NCBI RefSeq assembly: GCF_020179835.1
Contig: NZ_JAIUDA010000002.1
Coordinates: forward strand, 186,001-250,000
Direction: 5' to 3'
Source of the DNA: Pantoea sp. alder81
GTDB lineage: Bacteria; Pseudomonadota; Gammaproteobacteria; Enterobacterales; Enterobacteriaceae
Length of the DNA stretch: 64,000 nucleotides
Under the pieces are notes generated by a model. That model was not told where the DNA came from, made no database searches, and saw only the letters and a program-made list of their open reading frames with translations. Positions 40,074-52,000 of this stretch are shown piece after piece (within the stretch, counting starts at the first letter, position 1; every line of letters starts with the position of its first letter). The position numbers and the translations under genes are program-made.

Positions 40074-41804
40074 GTGAATATTCAGGCTCTTCTATCCGAT
40101 AAAGTCGGTCAGGCAATGGTAGCGGCGGGTGCGCCAGCGGATTGTGAACCTCAGGTTCGTCAGTCGGCTAAAGTGCAGTTCGGCGATTATCAGGCGAACG
40201 GTATCATGGCTGTAGCGAAAAAGCTTGGTCAGGCACCGCGCCAGCTGGCTGAACAGGTGATTCAGCATCTGGATCTCGCCGGCATCGCCAGCAAAGTCGA
40301 AATCGCCGGTCCCGGCTTCATCAATATTTTCCTCGATCGCCAGTGGCTGGCTGCACAAACCGCGCAGGCCCTGCAGTTGCCGCGCCTTGGCGTCAGCAGC
40401 CTCGAACCGCAGACTATCGTGATCGATTACTCGGCGCCCAACGTGGCGAAGCAGATGCACGTCGGTCACGTCCGCTCCACCATCATCGGTGATGCTGCGG
40501 TACGTACGCTGGAATTCCTCGGCCATAACGTGATTCGCGCTAACCACGTCGGTGATTGGGGTACGCAGTTCGGTATGCTGATTGCCTATCTGGAAAAGCA
40601 GCAGAACGAGCATCACGAAGACATCGCGCTGGCTGACCTGGAAGAGTTCTACCGTGAAGCCAAAGTCACCTATGATGCGGACGAAGCCTTCGCCGAACGC
40701 GCCCGTGGTTACGTGGTGAAACTGCAGGGTGGCGATGAGTATTGCCGCGCGATGTGGAAGAAGCTGGTCGATATCACCATGAGCCAGAATCAGGAAGTCT
40801 ATGACCGCCTGAACGTAACTCTGACGCGCAAAGACGTGATGGGTGAGAGCCTGTATAACGATATGCTGCCTGGCATCGTGAGCGACCTGCGTGAAAAAGG
40901 CCTGGCTGTGACCAGCGAAGGCGCGACCGTGGTATTCCTTGAAGAGTTCAAAAACAAGGAAGGCGAAGCGATGGGCGTGATCATCCAGAAAAAGGATGGC
41001 GGCTATCTCTACACCACTACCGACATCGCCTGTGCGAAATATCGCTATGAGACGTTGAAAGCCGACCGCGTGCTGTACTACATCGATTCACGTCAGCATC
41101 AGCATTTGCAACAGGCATGGACCATCGTGCGCAAAGCTGGTTACGTGCCGGAGTCTGTGCCACTTGAGCACCACGCGTTCGGCATGATGCTGGGCAAAGA
41201 TGGCCGTCCATTCAAAACCCGTAGCGGCGGCACCATTAAGCTGGCCGATCTGCTGGATGAAGCCGTTGAGCGAGCGCATGCGCTGGTCAGCGAGAAGAAC
41301 CCGGAAATGTCAGCGCAAGAGCTGAAAGATCTGGCGGAAGTCGTCGGTATCGGCGCCGTGAAATATGCCGATCTGTCAAAAAGCCGCACCACCGATTACA
41401 TCTTCGACTGGGATAACATGCTGGCGTTTGAAGGCAACACTGCGCCTTACATGCAGTATGCCTACACGCGCGTGCTGTCGGTGTTCCGTAAAGCCGGCAT
41501 TGATGCCGAGAGCCTGAGCGGTGACATTGTGCTGACAGAAGAGCGTGAAGCGCAATTAGCGACCCGCCTGCTGCAGTTTGAAGAAGTGATCACCCAGGTT
41601 GCACGTGACGGTACGCCACATGTGATGTGTGCTTACCTGTACGATCTGGCTGGCCTGTTCTCTGGCTTCTACGAGCACTGCCCAATTCTCTCCGCTGAGG
41701 ACGAGCAGGTGCGTAACAGCCGTCTGCAGCTGGCGGCACTGACCGCTAAAACGCTGAAACAAGGTCTGGATACGCTGGGTATCAAAACCGTCGAGCGTAT
41801 GTAA
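40074..41804 (+). CDS. argS: Arginyl-tRNA synthetase
   Basis: 576 residues from a GTG at 40074 (E. coli 577); the product then begins [15 protein letters not shown] as in the family, and GAAGGT precedes the start. The frame is open back to 40017 through the leader hairpins, which is not coding. Class I synthetase: HIGH-like motif [20 protein letters not shown] near residues 122-141, and a C-terminal DALR anticodon-binding domain ending LGIKTVERM. It converges on flhE across a strong terminator. Confidence 0.97.
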   Translation: MNIQALLSDKVGQAMVAAGAPADCEPQVRQSAKVQFGDYQANGIMAVAKKLGQAPRQLAEQVIQHLDLAGIASKVEIAGPGFINIFLDRQWLAAQTAQALQLPRLGVSSLEPQTIVIDYSAPNVAKQMHVGHVRSTIIGDAAVRTLEFLGHNVIRANHVGDWGTQFGMLIAYLEKQQNEHHEDIALADLEEFYREAKVTYDADEAFAERARGYVVKLQGGDEYCRAMWKKLVDITMSQNQEVYDRLNVTLTRKDVMGESLYNDMLPGIVSDLREKGLAVTSEGATVVFLEEFKNKEGEAMGVIIQKKDGGYLYTTTDIACAKYRYETLKADRVLYYIDSRQHQHLQQAWTIVRKAGYVPESVPLEHHAFGMMLGKDGRPFKTRSGGTIKLADLLDEAVERAHALVSEKNPEMSAQELKDLAEVVGIGAVKYADLSKSRTTDYIFDWDNMLAFEGNTAPYMQYAYTRVLSVFRKAGIDAESLSGDIVLTEEREAQLATRLLQFEEVITQVARDGTPHVMCAYLYDLAGLFSGFYEHCPILSAEDEQVRNSRLQLAALTAKTLKQGLDTLGIKTVERM

Positions 41805-41808
41805 TAAC

Positions 41809-41838
41809 AAAAAAACCCGCCTCGGCGGGTTTTTTATT
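41809..41838. terminator. Bidirectional terminator between argS and flhE
   Basis: A 6-bp stem (ACCCGC / GCGGGT) with loop CTCG is flanked by an A-run on the left and TTTTTTATT on the right, giving T-runs on both strands. It closes argS and flhBAE. Confidence 0.9.
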
Positions 41839-41840
41839 GG

Positions 41841-42245
41841 CTATTGGTAATTCACCGTCACTTCACTGCTCACCACCCGTAACCCCGGCGGTAACGCGCC
41901 CTTCCCCTGAAAACCAAACGCCAGATGCAACGTCTCGTCAGCCGGGATATTCGCCAGGCTACGCGTTGAACCACTGCCGCCTTCAATCTCTACGCAACGC
42001 TGCGTCGCACATAAGCGCACGATCAATCCTGACGGAGCGGGACGGCTCAGCTGATAACGCCAGTTCACCACCGTGATAGCACCCACGGCAGGCGACGGGG
42101 CTTTTAACCCGGGCGTCGTGTGCCAGTTGCCGCGCGCGCCGAGGCTTGGACCGCTGGCACTGTCATTCCAGGATCCTGCCGCATCAACACTCAGCGGCAG
42201 CGCCATCATCGGTAACATCATTAATGCCCAGCACCAGCGACGCAT
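41841..42245 (-). CDS. flhE: FlhE, flagellar export accessory protein
   Basis: 134 residues (E. coli 130) with a signal peptide ending SVDA. The periplasmic protein limits proton leak through the flagellar export apparatus. GSWNDSASGPSLGARGNWHTTP and the ending GLRVVSSEVTVNYQ match the family, and LCATQRCVEIEG holds a probable disulfide pair. It starts 2 bp after flhA as the last gene of flhBAE. Confidence 0.93.
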   Translation of the reverse strand: MRRWCWALMMLPMMALPLSVDAAGSWNDSASGPSLGARGNWHTTPGLKAPSPAVGAITVVNWRYQLSRPAPSGLIVRLCATQRCVEIEGGSGSTRSLANIPADETLHLAFGFQGKGALPPGLRVVSSEVTVNYQ

Positions 42246-42247
42246 GG

Positions 42248-44335
42248 TTACTTGCCTCCAATGGTGGCGGTCATACGGATCTGGCGATTGTCGGTCAGCT
42301 CCATATTCGACAGCACCACCAGCTGCGGCAGATTGCGGCGCAGGAAGCGCGCCAGCAACGCACGCAGCGGATGGTTTACCAGCAACACCGGTGGTGCACC
42401 GGTCATCTCTTGCTGTTGTAGTGCGCCCTGCGTCTGCACCAGTAAGCGGTCTGCCAGACCTGGCTCCAGACCGCCGCCGCCTTGCAGGGCTTGCAGCAGC
42501 AGGCGCTCTAAGGTGGCATCCAGTCCAATCACCTGCACTTCACCGTTACCCGGGAACCACTGCTGGGTAATCGCGCGGCCCAACGCTACACGCACCACGC
42601 TGGTCAGCTCTTGTGGATCGGTTTGCACCGGCGCATGTTCCGCCAGCGTTTCAATGATGGTGCGCATATCGCGAATCGACACACGCTCAATCAGCAGGTT
42701 CTGCAGCACTTTATGCAGCGTGGTCAGGGTGATGACGCCCGGCACCAGATCTTCGGTCAGCTTCGGCATCTCCTGGGTCACGCGATCCAGTAGCTGCTGC
42801 GCTTCCTGACGACCAAACAGCTCGCTGGCGTATTGACCGATCAGATGGTTGAGATGTGTCGCCACCACGGTACTGGCTTCCACCACGGTGAAGCCCTGAA
42901 TCTGTGCCTGCTCTTTCAACGCACTATCGATCCAGATGGCCGCTAAACCGAAGGCAGGATCAACGGTCGGTTCCCCCGGCAGCGAACCGGCTGCGGTGCC
43001 TGGGTTAATCGCCATCCAGCGTCCTGGATAGGCATCACCGCTGCCAATTTCCACGCCCTTCATCAGGATGCGGTAACGCGCTGGCGGTAGATCCATATTG
43101 TCGCGGATATGCACCACAGGCGGCAGGAAGCCCACCTCCTGTGCAACTTTTTTACGGATACTGCGGATGCGACCCAGCAGCTCACCGTTTTGCAGATGAT
43201 CGACCATCGGAATCAGGCGATAACCAACTTCCAGACCCAGTGAATCTTCCAGCTGCACGTCTTTCCACGAAGCTTCCACCGTGGCGGGCGTCTCCTGCGT
43301 TTTGGTCAGACTGGTAGGTTCAGCAGATGTCTTCGGTTTCATTTCCCGGCCGCGCAGCCACCAGGCGAGGCCCAGCAGGCCTGCGGTAAACAGCAGGAAC
43401 ACAAAGTTTGGCATCCCCGGCACCAGGCCGAGCAGACCAATAACACCGCCGCTCAACATCAGTACGCGTGGGTTGCTGAACAGCTGGGAGACCATCTGAT
43501 CGCCCACATCCTGATCGGTGCCAACGCGCGTCACGATGACACCCGCTGCGGTGGAGATCACCAGCGCCGGGATCTGTGCCACCAAACCGTCACCGATGGT
43601 CAGCAGCGTATAGGTTTCACCTGCGTGTCCCAGATCCATACCGTGCTGCACCACGCCCACCAGCAGACCGCCGATGACGTTGATCACCATGATCAAAATA
43701 CCGGCGATGGCGTCACCACGCACAAACTTACTCGCACCGTCCATTGAGCCGTAGAAGTCAGCTTCCTGGGTCACTTCGGTACGACGACGCTTGGCTTCCT
43801 CTTCGCCTATTAAACCGGCGTTAAGGTCAGCATCGATTGCCATCTGCTTACCGGGCATCCCATCCAGCACAAAACGCGCGCCCACTTCGGCGATACGTCC
43901 GGCACCTTTGGTGATAACCATAAAGTTGATGATAACGAGGATGATGAACACCACAATACCGATGGCGAAGTTACCGCCCACCAGGAAGTGGCCAAAAGCT
44001 TCGACCACGCGTCCGGCGGCATCAGCACCCGTATGCCCTTCCAACAGGATGATACGGGTAGAGGCGACGTTCAGCGCCAGGCGCAGCAATGTAGAGAACA
44101 GCAGAATGGTCGGGAAGGCGGCAAATTCCAGCGTACGCTGGGTGAACATCGCCACCAGCAACACCATGATCGACAAAGCAATGTTAAAGGTGAACAACAG
44201 GTCGAGAATGAAGGCCGGAAGCGGCAGCACCATCATCGACAGGATCAACATGATCAGTATCGGCCCAGCCAGCACCTTCCACTGCGTGTCTTTAAAGTTG
44301 CCCGGTAAACGCAGCTTTTCGGCCATATTAGCCAT
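42248..44335 (-). CDS. flhA: FlhA, flagellar type III export gate protein
   Basis: 695 residues from the ATG at 44335 (E. coli 692); an ATG seven codons upstream has no ribosome-binding site. The N-terminal half has about eight membrane spans and the conserved FHIPEP-type loop (INFMVITKGAGRIAEVGARFVLDGMPGKQMAID); the C-terminal half is the cytosolic nonameric ring docking substrates and chaperones. The start overlaps the flhB stop by 8 bp. Confidence 0.96.
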   Translation of the reverse strand: MANMAEKLRLPGNFKDTQWKVLAGPILIMLILSMMVLPLPAFILDLLFTFNIALSIMVLLVAMFTQRTLEFAAFPTILLFSTLLRLALNVASTRIILLEGHTGADAAGRVVEAFGHFLVGGNFAIGIVVFIILVIINFMVITKGAGRIAEVGARFVLDGMPGKQMAIDADLNAGLIGEEEAKRRRTEVTQEADFYGSMDGASKFVRGDAIAGILIMVINVIGGLLVGVVQHGMDLGHAGETYTLLTIGDGLVAQIPALVISTAAGVIVTRVGTDQDVGDQMVSQLFSNPRVLMLSGGVIGLLGLVPGMPNFVFLLFTAGLLGLAWWLRGREMKPKTSAEPTSLTKTQETPATVEASWKDVQLEDSLGLEVGYRLIPMVDHLQNGELLGRIRSIRKKVAQEVGFLPPVVHIRDNMDLPPARYRILMKGVEIGSGDAYPGRWMAINPGTAAGSLPGEPTVDPAFGLAAIWIDSALKEQAQIQGFTVVEASTVVATHLNHLIGQYASELFGRQEAQQLLDRVTQEMPKLTEDLVPGVITLTTLHKVLQNLLIERVSIRDMRTIIETLAEHAPVQTDPQELTSVVRVALGRAITQQWFPGNGEVQVIGLDATLERLLLQALQGGGGLEPGLADRLLVQTQGALQQQEMTGAPPVLLVNHPLRALLARFLRRNLPQLVVLSNMELTDNRQIRMTATIGGK

Positions 44336-45479
44336 CGTTTCTGTTCTCTCCTGCAAAGTCCATGTCTGCCGGAACCGGCAGCTGTTTTGGTTTGGTTGGG
44401 ATCAAGCCGCCTTCACGCTTCCAGCGTCGCAGTTGCCATACCCATGCCAGTACTTCCGCCACCGCCGCATACAGCGCGCCGGGGATGAACTGACCAATTT
44501 CCGTATGTCGATACAGTGCACGCGCCAGTGGCGGTGCTTCTAAAATCGGTATGCGATGCTCTTTTGCCAGCTCACGAATTTTCAGTGCAATATCGCCGGC
44601 CCCTTTCGCAATCACCTTTGGCGCGCTCATCTTGCCTTCCTGATACTTCAGCGCCACCGAGTAGTGCGTCGGGTTGGTGACGATCACGTCGGCTTTTGGC
44701 ACATCCGCCATCATGCGACGACGTGCCGCCGCACGCATGGCCTGACGAATACGCCCTTTGACGTGCGGGTCACCTTCGTTTTGCTTGTGCTCGTCACGGA
44801 TTTCCTGACGCGACATTTTCAGCTTTTTGAAGTGGCTGTAGAGCTGCCAGAACACATCGAAACCCACCATCGGCACCAGGCCCAGCATGATCAACGCGCA
44901 GCTAATGGCGATCATGGTTAAACCATGGTGGAGCGCATTGACCGGTGATTCACTGATTAACCGCAGCATCTCCTGCCAGTGCGACCAGATGTACCAGCCG
45001 CCCACCAGCCCCACCAGCACCGCCTTCAAAATGGCTTTTAGCAGTTCTGCCCAGGTTTGAGATGACACCATGCGCTTCAGGCCGCTCAGCGGATTGAGCT
45101 TGGTGAAATCCAGCTTGATGGATTTGCCGCTGATGTTGATTCCACCGAGCAGCATGGGCGCGGCAATCGCAACAATCACCAGACCCGCCATCAGCGGCAG
45201 CAGCGCCATCACCGCCTGACCAATCAGATTGCTGATGTGGGCGATGATCATCTTGTCATCGGTCACCATGGCATGATCAAAGCGAAAACCGGTGGCCAAC
45301 ATGCTGGCCAGTCGTTCAGCCATCAGTTCGCCGCCCAGCCACAGGATCAGCAAGCCCGCCAGCAGCATCAGTACCGATGTCAGCTCGCGCGATCGCGGAA
45401 TCTGCCCCTCTTCTCGCGCCTTCTCTAGTCGGTGCGCCGTGGGCGATTCTGTTTTGTCCTCGTCGCTCTCTTCAGCCAC
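44328..45479 (-). CDS. flhB: FlhB, flagellar export switch protein
   Basis: 383 residues (E. coli 382) from a GTG at 45479 with GAGGT 5 nt upstream, giving MAEESDEDKTESPTAHRLEKAREEGQIPRSRE, the family N-terminus. Four membrane spans precede a cytosolic domain with the self-cleaving NPTH motif in DVIVTNPTHYSVALKY, the switch from rod/hook to filament export. It heads flhBAE. In E. coli the che genes lie upstream; here the nas cluster gene cobA ends only 87 bp away on the same strand. Confidence 0.96.
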   Translation of the reverse strand: MAEESDEDKTESPTAHRLEKAREEGQIPRSRELTSVLMLLAGLLILWLGGELMAERLASMLATGFRFDHAMVTDDKMIIAHISNLIGQAVMALLPLMAGLVIVAIAAPMLLGGINISGKSIKLDFTKLNPLSGLKRMVSSQTWAELLKAILKAVLVGLVGGWYIWSHWQEMLRLISESPVNALHHGLTMIAISCALIMLGLVPMVGFDVFWQLYSHFKKLKMSRQEIRDEHKQNEGDPHVKGRIRQAMRAAARRRMMADVPKADVIVTNPTHYSVALKYQEGKMSAPKVIAKGAGDIALKIRELAKEHRIPILEAPPLARALYRHTEIGQFIPGALYAAVAEVLAWVWQLRRWKREGGLIPTKPKQLPVPADMDFAGENRNDG

Positions 45480-45566
45480 GACATACCTCAGCTGGCAGGA
45501 ATTCTGAGCATAGGATGCCAAAACCCGCCAAGGCTAAAGCGTGGATTAAGGGGGGAAAATACGAGT

Positions 45567-46388
45567 TTATTTAGCCATAAGTGAAATTGCGCTGAGATCG
45601 GCGGTGTGAGGCTGGCGATAAAAGCGTACCACCTCGCCCACCAGCAGCAGTGCGGGAGATTGTGCCTGCTCACGCGCAATGGTAATGGTCAGGTCCGCCA
45701 GGGTGGTCACCATCACGCGCTGATCAGGGCGCGTGCCATTCTCAATGATCGCCACCGGCGTATCGGCAGCGCGACCGTGCGCCTGCAACTGGGCGCTGAT
45801 GCTGGCGCTCCATTTCAATCCCATGTAAAACACCAGCGTCTGATTGCTGGCGGCTAAACTGGCATCATCCAGCTGTGGCTCACCGCTTTTGCCGTGCCCG
45901 GTGATTAGCCGTAAAGACTGCGCACAGTCGCGATGCGTCAGCGGAATGCCGCTTGCTGCCGCACAACCGGCTGCTGCAGTGATGCCGGGCACTATCTGGC
46001 AGGTAATACCCGCCTGCTGCAGAAACAACATCTCTTCTCCGCCGCGCCCAAAAATAAAGGGATCGCCGCCCTTCAACCTCACCACCCGGCGCCCACTGGC
46101 CGCCAGATCGGCCAATAACTGATTGATCTGCGCCTGCTTCAGGCCATGGCTGCCGGGCTTTTTACCGACATCGATCGACAGCGTCGAGGACGGCACTTCA
46201 GCCATGATCTCGTCGCTTACGAGGCGGTCATACACCACCACATCAGCGCTTTTAATCAGGCGTAGTGCTTTCAGCGTCAGTAATTCGACATCACCCGGCC
46301 CTGCCCCCACCAGCCACACGCAGCCCGGCGCCGAATCCCCACTTTGGAAATTGAACAGTTTTTCAAGACGCTCAATGGCCTGAGTCAT
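45567..46388 (-). CDS. cobA: Uroporphyrinogen-III C-methyltransferase (siroheme branch)
   Basis: 273 residues, a stand-alone SUMT without the CysG dehydrogenase part. It methylates uroporphyrinogen III twice to precorrin-2 using SAM. Family motifs: [18 protein letters not shown] near the N-terminus, [40 protein letters not shown] and GIPLTHRD. It begins 11 bp after nasA, so its job is likely to raise siroheme supply for the nitrite reductase. A further ferrochelatase/oxidase step would have to come from CysG elsewhere. Confidence 0.93.
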   Translation of the reverse strand: MTQAIERLEKLFNFQSGDSAPGCVWLVGAGPGDVELLTLKALRLIKSADVVVYDRLVSDEIMAEVPSSTLSIDVGKKPGSHGLKQAQINQLLADLAASGRRVVRLKGGDPFIFGRGGEEMLFLQQAGITCQIVPGITAAAGCAAASGIPLTHRDCAQSLRLITGHGKSGEPQLDDASLAASNQTLVFYMGLKWSASISAQLQAHGRAADTPVAIIENGTRPDQRVMVTTLADLTITIAREQAQSPALLLVGEVVRFYRQPHTADLSAISLMAK

Positions 46389-46399
46389 GATGTTCTCCG

Positions 46400-49003
46400 C
46401 TACTGCGCCACACGCAGGGTTGCCAGTAAGTTTTTAAGTTCCGGAATACAGGAGCCACAGTTGGTGCCGCACTTTAACGCGGCACCGAGTGCCGCTGGCG
46501 AGTCGCAGCCCTGCTCGATCGCCCGACGGATCGCCACTTCTCCCACGCCGAAACAGCTGCAAATTGTCCGGCCCTGGCTTTCCCCCTGAGCCGGACGCCC
46601 ACCCAATAGCGCATGACGCAGCTGCGGAGACGTTGGCGTCTCCGTGAAGGCTCGCGCCACGAAGCCATGATCAATCTCTGGCAACCAGGGCGCGGCATAA
46701 AACGCACACACTAAACGTCCGCTGCGCCAGCCCAGCATGTGTAACTGCTGTCCCGCCTGCGCCCGTTGCCACTGCACTTCCTGCATAGCGGGTAACTGCA
46801 TCAACCAATCTGCTGCCTGCGCCTCACCCGCCAGCACATACCGCTGTGCTCCCTGTTGCGGCGCACGCGACCAATACAGCAGTTTCGGTGGTGTTATCAC
46901 CTCAGGCATGAACAACCATCCCTGCCACGACGGACGCAGCGGTTGCAAACGCACTGCGGTCTGCTTCAACGCAGGTTGCCCCGAGTCAGGACAGCAGTGA
47001 GCCGCCACTAAGCCGTCGACATTTGCCTGCGCACTAAACTGACGCGTCCAGTGCATCGGGACAAACAGCTGCCCGCGCGTTAATCCACTGTCGATCATCA
47101 CGCGACCACTCCACCAGCCCAATGCCGACTGCACGCGGGTGAGTTCGCCCTGACTTAAGCCGTGTGCCGCCGCATCAAGCGGGTGCAGCGCGACAAAAGG
47201 CTCATCGTAATGTTGCATCAGGCGCGGCACGTTGCCGGTGCGCGTCATGGTGTGCCACTGATCACGAATGCGCCCGGTGTTCATCAATAAGGGATATCGC
47301 GAACTGGTCAGCGTCTTAACCGGAATGGCCGGCGGCAACAAACGCGCTTTGCCATCCGCGTGGAAGAAACGACGATCGGCAAACAGCCGTGCGGTGCCAC
47401 TCGGTGCGCTGTCATTGAGCGGCCACTGAACGGGCGCGAGCTGGTCATATTGCTCACGAGTGATCTGCGCCAGGGCGCTAATATCGAAGGCGCGACGGCC
47501 TTGATTTTCAAAGCCAGACAGCGCGGCATGTTCGGCAAAGATTTCGCTGGGATGCTGCCAGGCAAAGGCTTCGGCATATCCCAGACGCTGCGCCACCTGC
47601 GCCAGTAACCACCAGTCAGGTTTCGCTTCGCCGGCCGGGGCAATAAAACTGCGCTGGCGTGATATGCGCCGCTCGGAGTTGGTTACCGTGCCGTTCTTCT
47701 CGCCCCACCCTTGTGCCGGTAGCAAAACATCAGCCAAATCAGCGGTATCACTGCGCGCACTGACTTCGGACACCACCACCAGTTGGCACCTGGCCAACGC
47801 CTGAGCAACACGATTCCCTTCAGGCATCGACACCGCCGGATTGGTGCCCATGATCCACACTGCTTTGACTTCGCCGCTATCAATCGCATTGAACAGATTA
47901 ACCGCGGTTAAACCGGGCTGACGTGCCACCTGCGGGCTGTTCCAGAAGCGACTCACGCGGTCCACCTCCTCTTCACTGAACCCCATGTGCGCCGCCAGCT
48001 GATTGGCTAAACCACCGACCTCACGCCCGCCCATGGCGTTCGGCTGTCCGGTTAATGAAAAGGGACCCGCGCCTGCATAGCCGATTTTTCCGCTGAGCAG
48101 ATGGGCATTGATGATGGCGTTATTGTTGTCACTGCCGGTTTGCGACTGGTTGATTCCCATGCACCACAACGTCACCACGCGGGGTTGCTGGGCAAACCGT
48201 TGCCAGAAAGCCACAATATCTTGCTCGCTGAGCTGGCAGGCGGCGGCGACTGTGGCCAGATCCCAGGCTTTGCAGGCCGCCAGCGAGGCTTCGACGTTGG
48301 ACAGATGGGGCAGCATGCTTGCATCCACCGCATCATTGTCGCTCAGCCAGTTAAGCAGCCCGGAGAACAGCGCACTGTCCGACCCCGGCTGCAGGGCCAG
48401 ATGCAGATCGGCGATATCACAGCTGGCCGTGCGACGTGGGTCGATCACCACTAGCTGCATCTCGGGTCGATCGGTTTTCGCCTGCACCAGCCGCTGCCAC
48501 GCCACCGGATGCGCCCACGCCGCGTTTGAACCGACCAGCACCACCATATCCGCCTGCTCGATATCTTCATAACAGCAGGGCACTGCATCGGCACCAAACG
48601 CCCGTTTGTAGCCCACCACCGCCGACGCCATACAGAGCCGTGAATTGGTATCGATATTGGCGGCGCCGATAAAGCCCTTCATCAGCTTGTTGGCGGTGTA
48701 GTAGTCCTCAGTCAGAAGTTGGCCAGAGCCATAAAACGCCACTGCCTGTGGGCCATGCTGATCGATGATACGGCGCAGCCCTTGTGCGACATGATCCAGC
48801 GCCTGATCCATGCTGACGCGTTCACCGTGGATCTTCGGCCACAACAGACGCCCTTCATGAGACAGGGTTTCACCCAGCGCAGAGCCTTTCACGCACAGGC
48901 GGCCAAAGTTCGCCGGGTGCTGACGGTCCCCGCTCACCGGCTGTTCGGGCGCGTGGATTTCTACGCCACAGCCCACGCCGCAGTAAGGACAGGTGGTTTT
49001 CAT
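46400..49003 (-). CDS. nasA: Assimilatory nitrate reductase catalytic subunit NasA
   Basis: 867 residues from the ATG at 49003. Molybdopterin oxidoreductase: the N-terminal [4Fe-4S] ligands are Cys5, Cys8, Cys12 and Cys37 in CPYCGVGC and LCVKG; the bis-MGD domain follows with [17 protein letters not shown]. The C-terminal 60 residues form a BFD-like [2Fe-2S] domain (ICSCFGVGE and CGTNCGSC), as in Klebsiella NasA. It reduces nitrate to nitrite in the cytosol with electrons from NADH passed by NasC. The start overlaps the nasCB stop (ATGA). Confidence 0.95.
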   Translation of the reverse strand: MKTTCPYCGVGCGVEIHAPEQPVSGDRQHPANFGRLCVKGSALGETLSHEGRLLWPKIHGERVSMDQALDHVAQGLRRIIDQHGPQAVAFYGSGQLLTEDYYTANKLMKGFIGAANIDTNSRLCMASAVVGYKRAFGADAVPCCYEDIEQADMVVLVGSNAAWAHPVAWQRLVQAKTDRPEMQLVVIDPRRTASCDIADLHLALQPGSDSALFSGLLNWLSDNDAVDASMLPHLSNVEASLAACKAWDLATVAAACQLSEQDIVAFWQRFAQQPRVVTLWCMGINQSQTGSDNNNAIINAHLLSGKIGYAGAGPFSLTGQPNAMGGREVGGLANQLAAHMGFSEEEVDRVSRFWNSPQVARQPGLTAVNLFNAIDSGEVKAVWIMGTNPAVSMPEGNRVAQALARCQLVVVSEVSARSDTADLADVLLPAQGWGEKNGTVTNSERRISRQRSFIAPAGEAKPDWWLLAQVAQRLGYAEAFAWQHPSEIFAEHAALSGFENQGRRAFDISALAQITREQYDQLAPVQWPLNDSAPSGTARLFADRRFFHADGKARLLPPAIPVKTLTSSRYPLLMNTGRIRDQWHTMTRTGNVPRLMQHYDEPFVALHPLDAAAHGLSQGELTRVQSALGWWSGRVMIDSGLTRGQLFVPMHWTRQFSAQANVDGLVAAHCCPDSGQPALKQTAVRLQPLRPSWQGWLFMPEVITPPKLLYWSRAPQQGAQRYVLAGEAQAADWLMQLPAMQEVQWQRAQAGQQLHMLGWRSGRLVCAFYAAPWLPEIDHGFVARAFTETPTSPQLRHALLGGRPAQGESQGRTICSCFGVGEVAIRRAIEQGCDSPAALGAALKCGTNCGSCIPELKNLLATLRVAQ

Positions 49004-52000
49004 GATGCTGCCGCGAGCGCGAGAATAGGTTGATGACCGAGCCACACTTTGCCGCCATCGACGCGTACCGGCCAGCAGCGCAGTTGGTGCTCGGCATTAT
49101 CCAGACTCTGTCCATCGCGCAAACGAATCCGCTGCTTATATAGCGGAGAGATCACCACCGGTTCGCCCGCCACATCACCGAGAATCCCGCGCGACAATAC
49201 GCTGGCCTGCGTGCCCGGCTCAATATCCTCCAGCGCGTAGATTGCTTCACCAAAACGGAACAGCGCCACACGCTGGCCACCCAGTCGCGCACCCATCCCT
49301 GCGGCCTCAGGAATTGACGCCACATCACAAATGGCGCTCCAGGGTTCAGCAGGCAGCGTTGTCACTGGAATGATGTCCATGGCCGCGGGTTGTCGCTGGT
49401 CGCGCACGCGCACATAGTTCAGGGTTTCATCCGCTTGCTCACTGTTGACTGTTGCACTGAACAATGCACGACGTGAAGGATCCTGCAGCGTGCTTTGCCA
49501 CTCGCACTGGTAGCGATCCACCACCAATTGCATCTCCTGCTCCAGCATGTCGCCGATACCAAGGGCATCCTCGATGATCACGCTGCGCAGGTAATCCAGT
49601 CCGCCCTCCATGTTGTCCATCCACACGCTGGTGCGCTGCAGACGGTCGGCGGTACGCACATAAAACATCAGAATGCGATCCACATAGCGCAACAGCGTTT
49701 CATCATCCAGATCGCTGGCGAACAGGTCAGCGTGACGCGGCTTCATGCCGCCATTGCCGCACACATAGAGGTTCCAGCCTTTATCGGTGGCGATCACCCC
49801 AATGTCCTTGCTCTGCGCTTCAGCACACTCGCGGGTACAGCCCGACACCGCCATTTTGATTTTGTGTGGCGCACGAAGCCCTTTGTAGCGATTCTCCAGC
49901 GCGATAGCGAAAGCGGTGGAGTCCTGCACGCCATACCGACACCAGGTCGAGCCGACACAGGACTTCACGGTGCGCAGCGATTTGCCGTAGGCGTGGCCGG
50001 TCTCGAAGCCAGCGGCAATCAGTGTTTCCCAGATGTCCGGCAGCTGATCCAGCCGTGCGCCAAATAGATCGATACGCTGTCCGCCGGTGATTTTGGTGTA
50101 GAGATCGTAACGGGCCGCTACTTCGCCGATGGCAATCAGCCCTTTAGGCGTGATTTCTCCGGCTGGCACGCGCGGCACCACGGAGTAAGTGCCGTCTTTC
50201 TGGATGTTGGCAAAGTAGCGGTCATTGGTGTCCTGCAACGGCAGATGCTGGGGTTTGAGCAGATACTCGTTCCAGCACGATGCCAGCAGCGAGCCCGCCA
50301 GCGGCTTGCACACTTCACAGCCGTGACCTCGACCATGCTGCTGGATCAGGTGATCAAAGGTGGTGATATTGCCGACGCGTATCAGGTGATACAGCTCCTG
50401 CCGTGAGTAGGCAAAGTGCTCGCAGATATCCTTTTTGACCACCACACCCTGGTTCGCCAGCTCCAGCTCCATCACCTGTTTCACCAGCGCACTACAGCCG
50501 CCACAGCCGGTGGCCGCTTTGGTGCAGCTTTTGATTGCGGCCATATCGCCGCAACCGCCCTGCACGGCTGCACAAATATCCCCCTTGCTGACGTTGTGGC
50601 ATGAGCAGATCTGCGCGGCTTCCGGCAACGCCGCTACCCCCAACGCTTTGGATGGCGCCCCTGCCAGCTGCGGCAGGATCAGGCTTTCTGGTTCACTCGG
50701 CAGCGGCATCTTGTTGAGCATCATCTGAAGCAGACTGCTGTAATCACCGCTGTCACCCACCAGCACACCGCCGAGCAAGGTTTTGCTGTCTTTGCACACC
50801 ACCAGTTTTTTGTAGATGCCTTTGGGATTGTCAGTCCAGTGATAGCTTTGACTGTCAGCGGTGCGGCCATGCGCATCCCCAAACGAGGCCACTTCCACAC
50901 CGAGCAGTTTAAGCTTGGTGCTCATATCCGCGCCGCCGAATGCCAGCTCCTCCTGCGCCAGCTGCGCTGCCAGCACGCGCGCCATCTGATAGCCCGGTGC
51001 CACCAAACCAAAAACCTGCCCTTGCCACAGCGCACACTCGCCAATCGCATACACGCCGGCCACGTTGGTTTCACAGCCGTCGTTAATGGCAATGCCACCC
51101 CGCTCACCGAGTTGGATGCCCGCCGCACGCGCCAAAGTATCGCGTGGTCGGATACCGGCGGAGAACACAATCAGATCGGTTTCCAGTACGCTGCCATCGG
51201 CAAAGCGCAGCAGCACGCTGCCGTCCGGCTGGCTTTCAATCGCTTCGGTCTGTTTGCTGGTGTGGATCTGCACGCCCAGCGCGCTGATTTTGCCGCGCAG
51301 CATTTGCGCCCCGCCGTCATCCAGCTGCACCGCCATCAGACGCGGGGCAAACTCCACCACGTGGGTTTCCAGCCCGAGTTGCTTCAGGGCGTTGGCCGCT
51401 TCCAAACCCAGCAAACCGCCGCCGATCACCACGCCGCGCGTGGCCTGTTTGGCGCAGGCGGCAATCGCATCGAGATCGACCAGGGTGCGATAGACAAAAC
51501 AGCGCGGATTCTCACGTCCTGGCACCGGCGGCACAAACGGCATCGATCCGGTGGCCAGCACCAGTTTGTCCCATGCCAGCTCCGCACCGCTGGCATCGCG
51601 CAGGCTGCGCTTGTCGGTATCAATCGCCAGCACTTCGCAACCCGTGCGCAATTCAATACCATGTTGCGCGAAGAAGTTTTCGCTCACCAGAGAGAGATCG
51701 TCGGCACTTTTGCCGGTGAAGTACTCGGTGAGGTGCACGCGGTCATACGCCATCTGCGGCTCATCGCCATACACCACGATGTGATAGTGCTGGTGCAGTT
51801 CACGACTCACCAGCTGCTCAAGAAAATGGTGGCTGACCATGCCGTGGCCCACCACGGCGAGAAGAGGTTTGCTCATCACATTGCTTCCTGCAGCACACGG
51901 CTGCGTTAAGGGATTCTCCAGACCAAACAGCGCGTGAATGTCCACGTGTTCTGCCTGTTGTAATTGGGTTAGCAGCGAACTGGCGCCCTGACTGTCGCCA

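Noticed and set aside
45480-45566. Sigma-28 or FlhDC promoter for flhB
   Set aside because: No TAAA-N15-GCCGATAA match or clear FlhDC site could be found by eye in the short gap.
49000-49400. NirD-like C-terminal domain of NasB as an active Rieske centre
   Set aside because: The Cys-x-His and Cys-x-x-His ligands are absent, as in other NirD domains, so no iron-sulfur cluster is claimed.
50839-51909. 356-codon plus-strand ORF opposite nasCB
   Set aside because: It is an antisense shadow of a well-conserved enzyme with a His/Arg/Gln-rich product and no ribosome-binding site.
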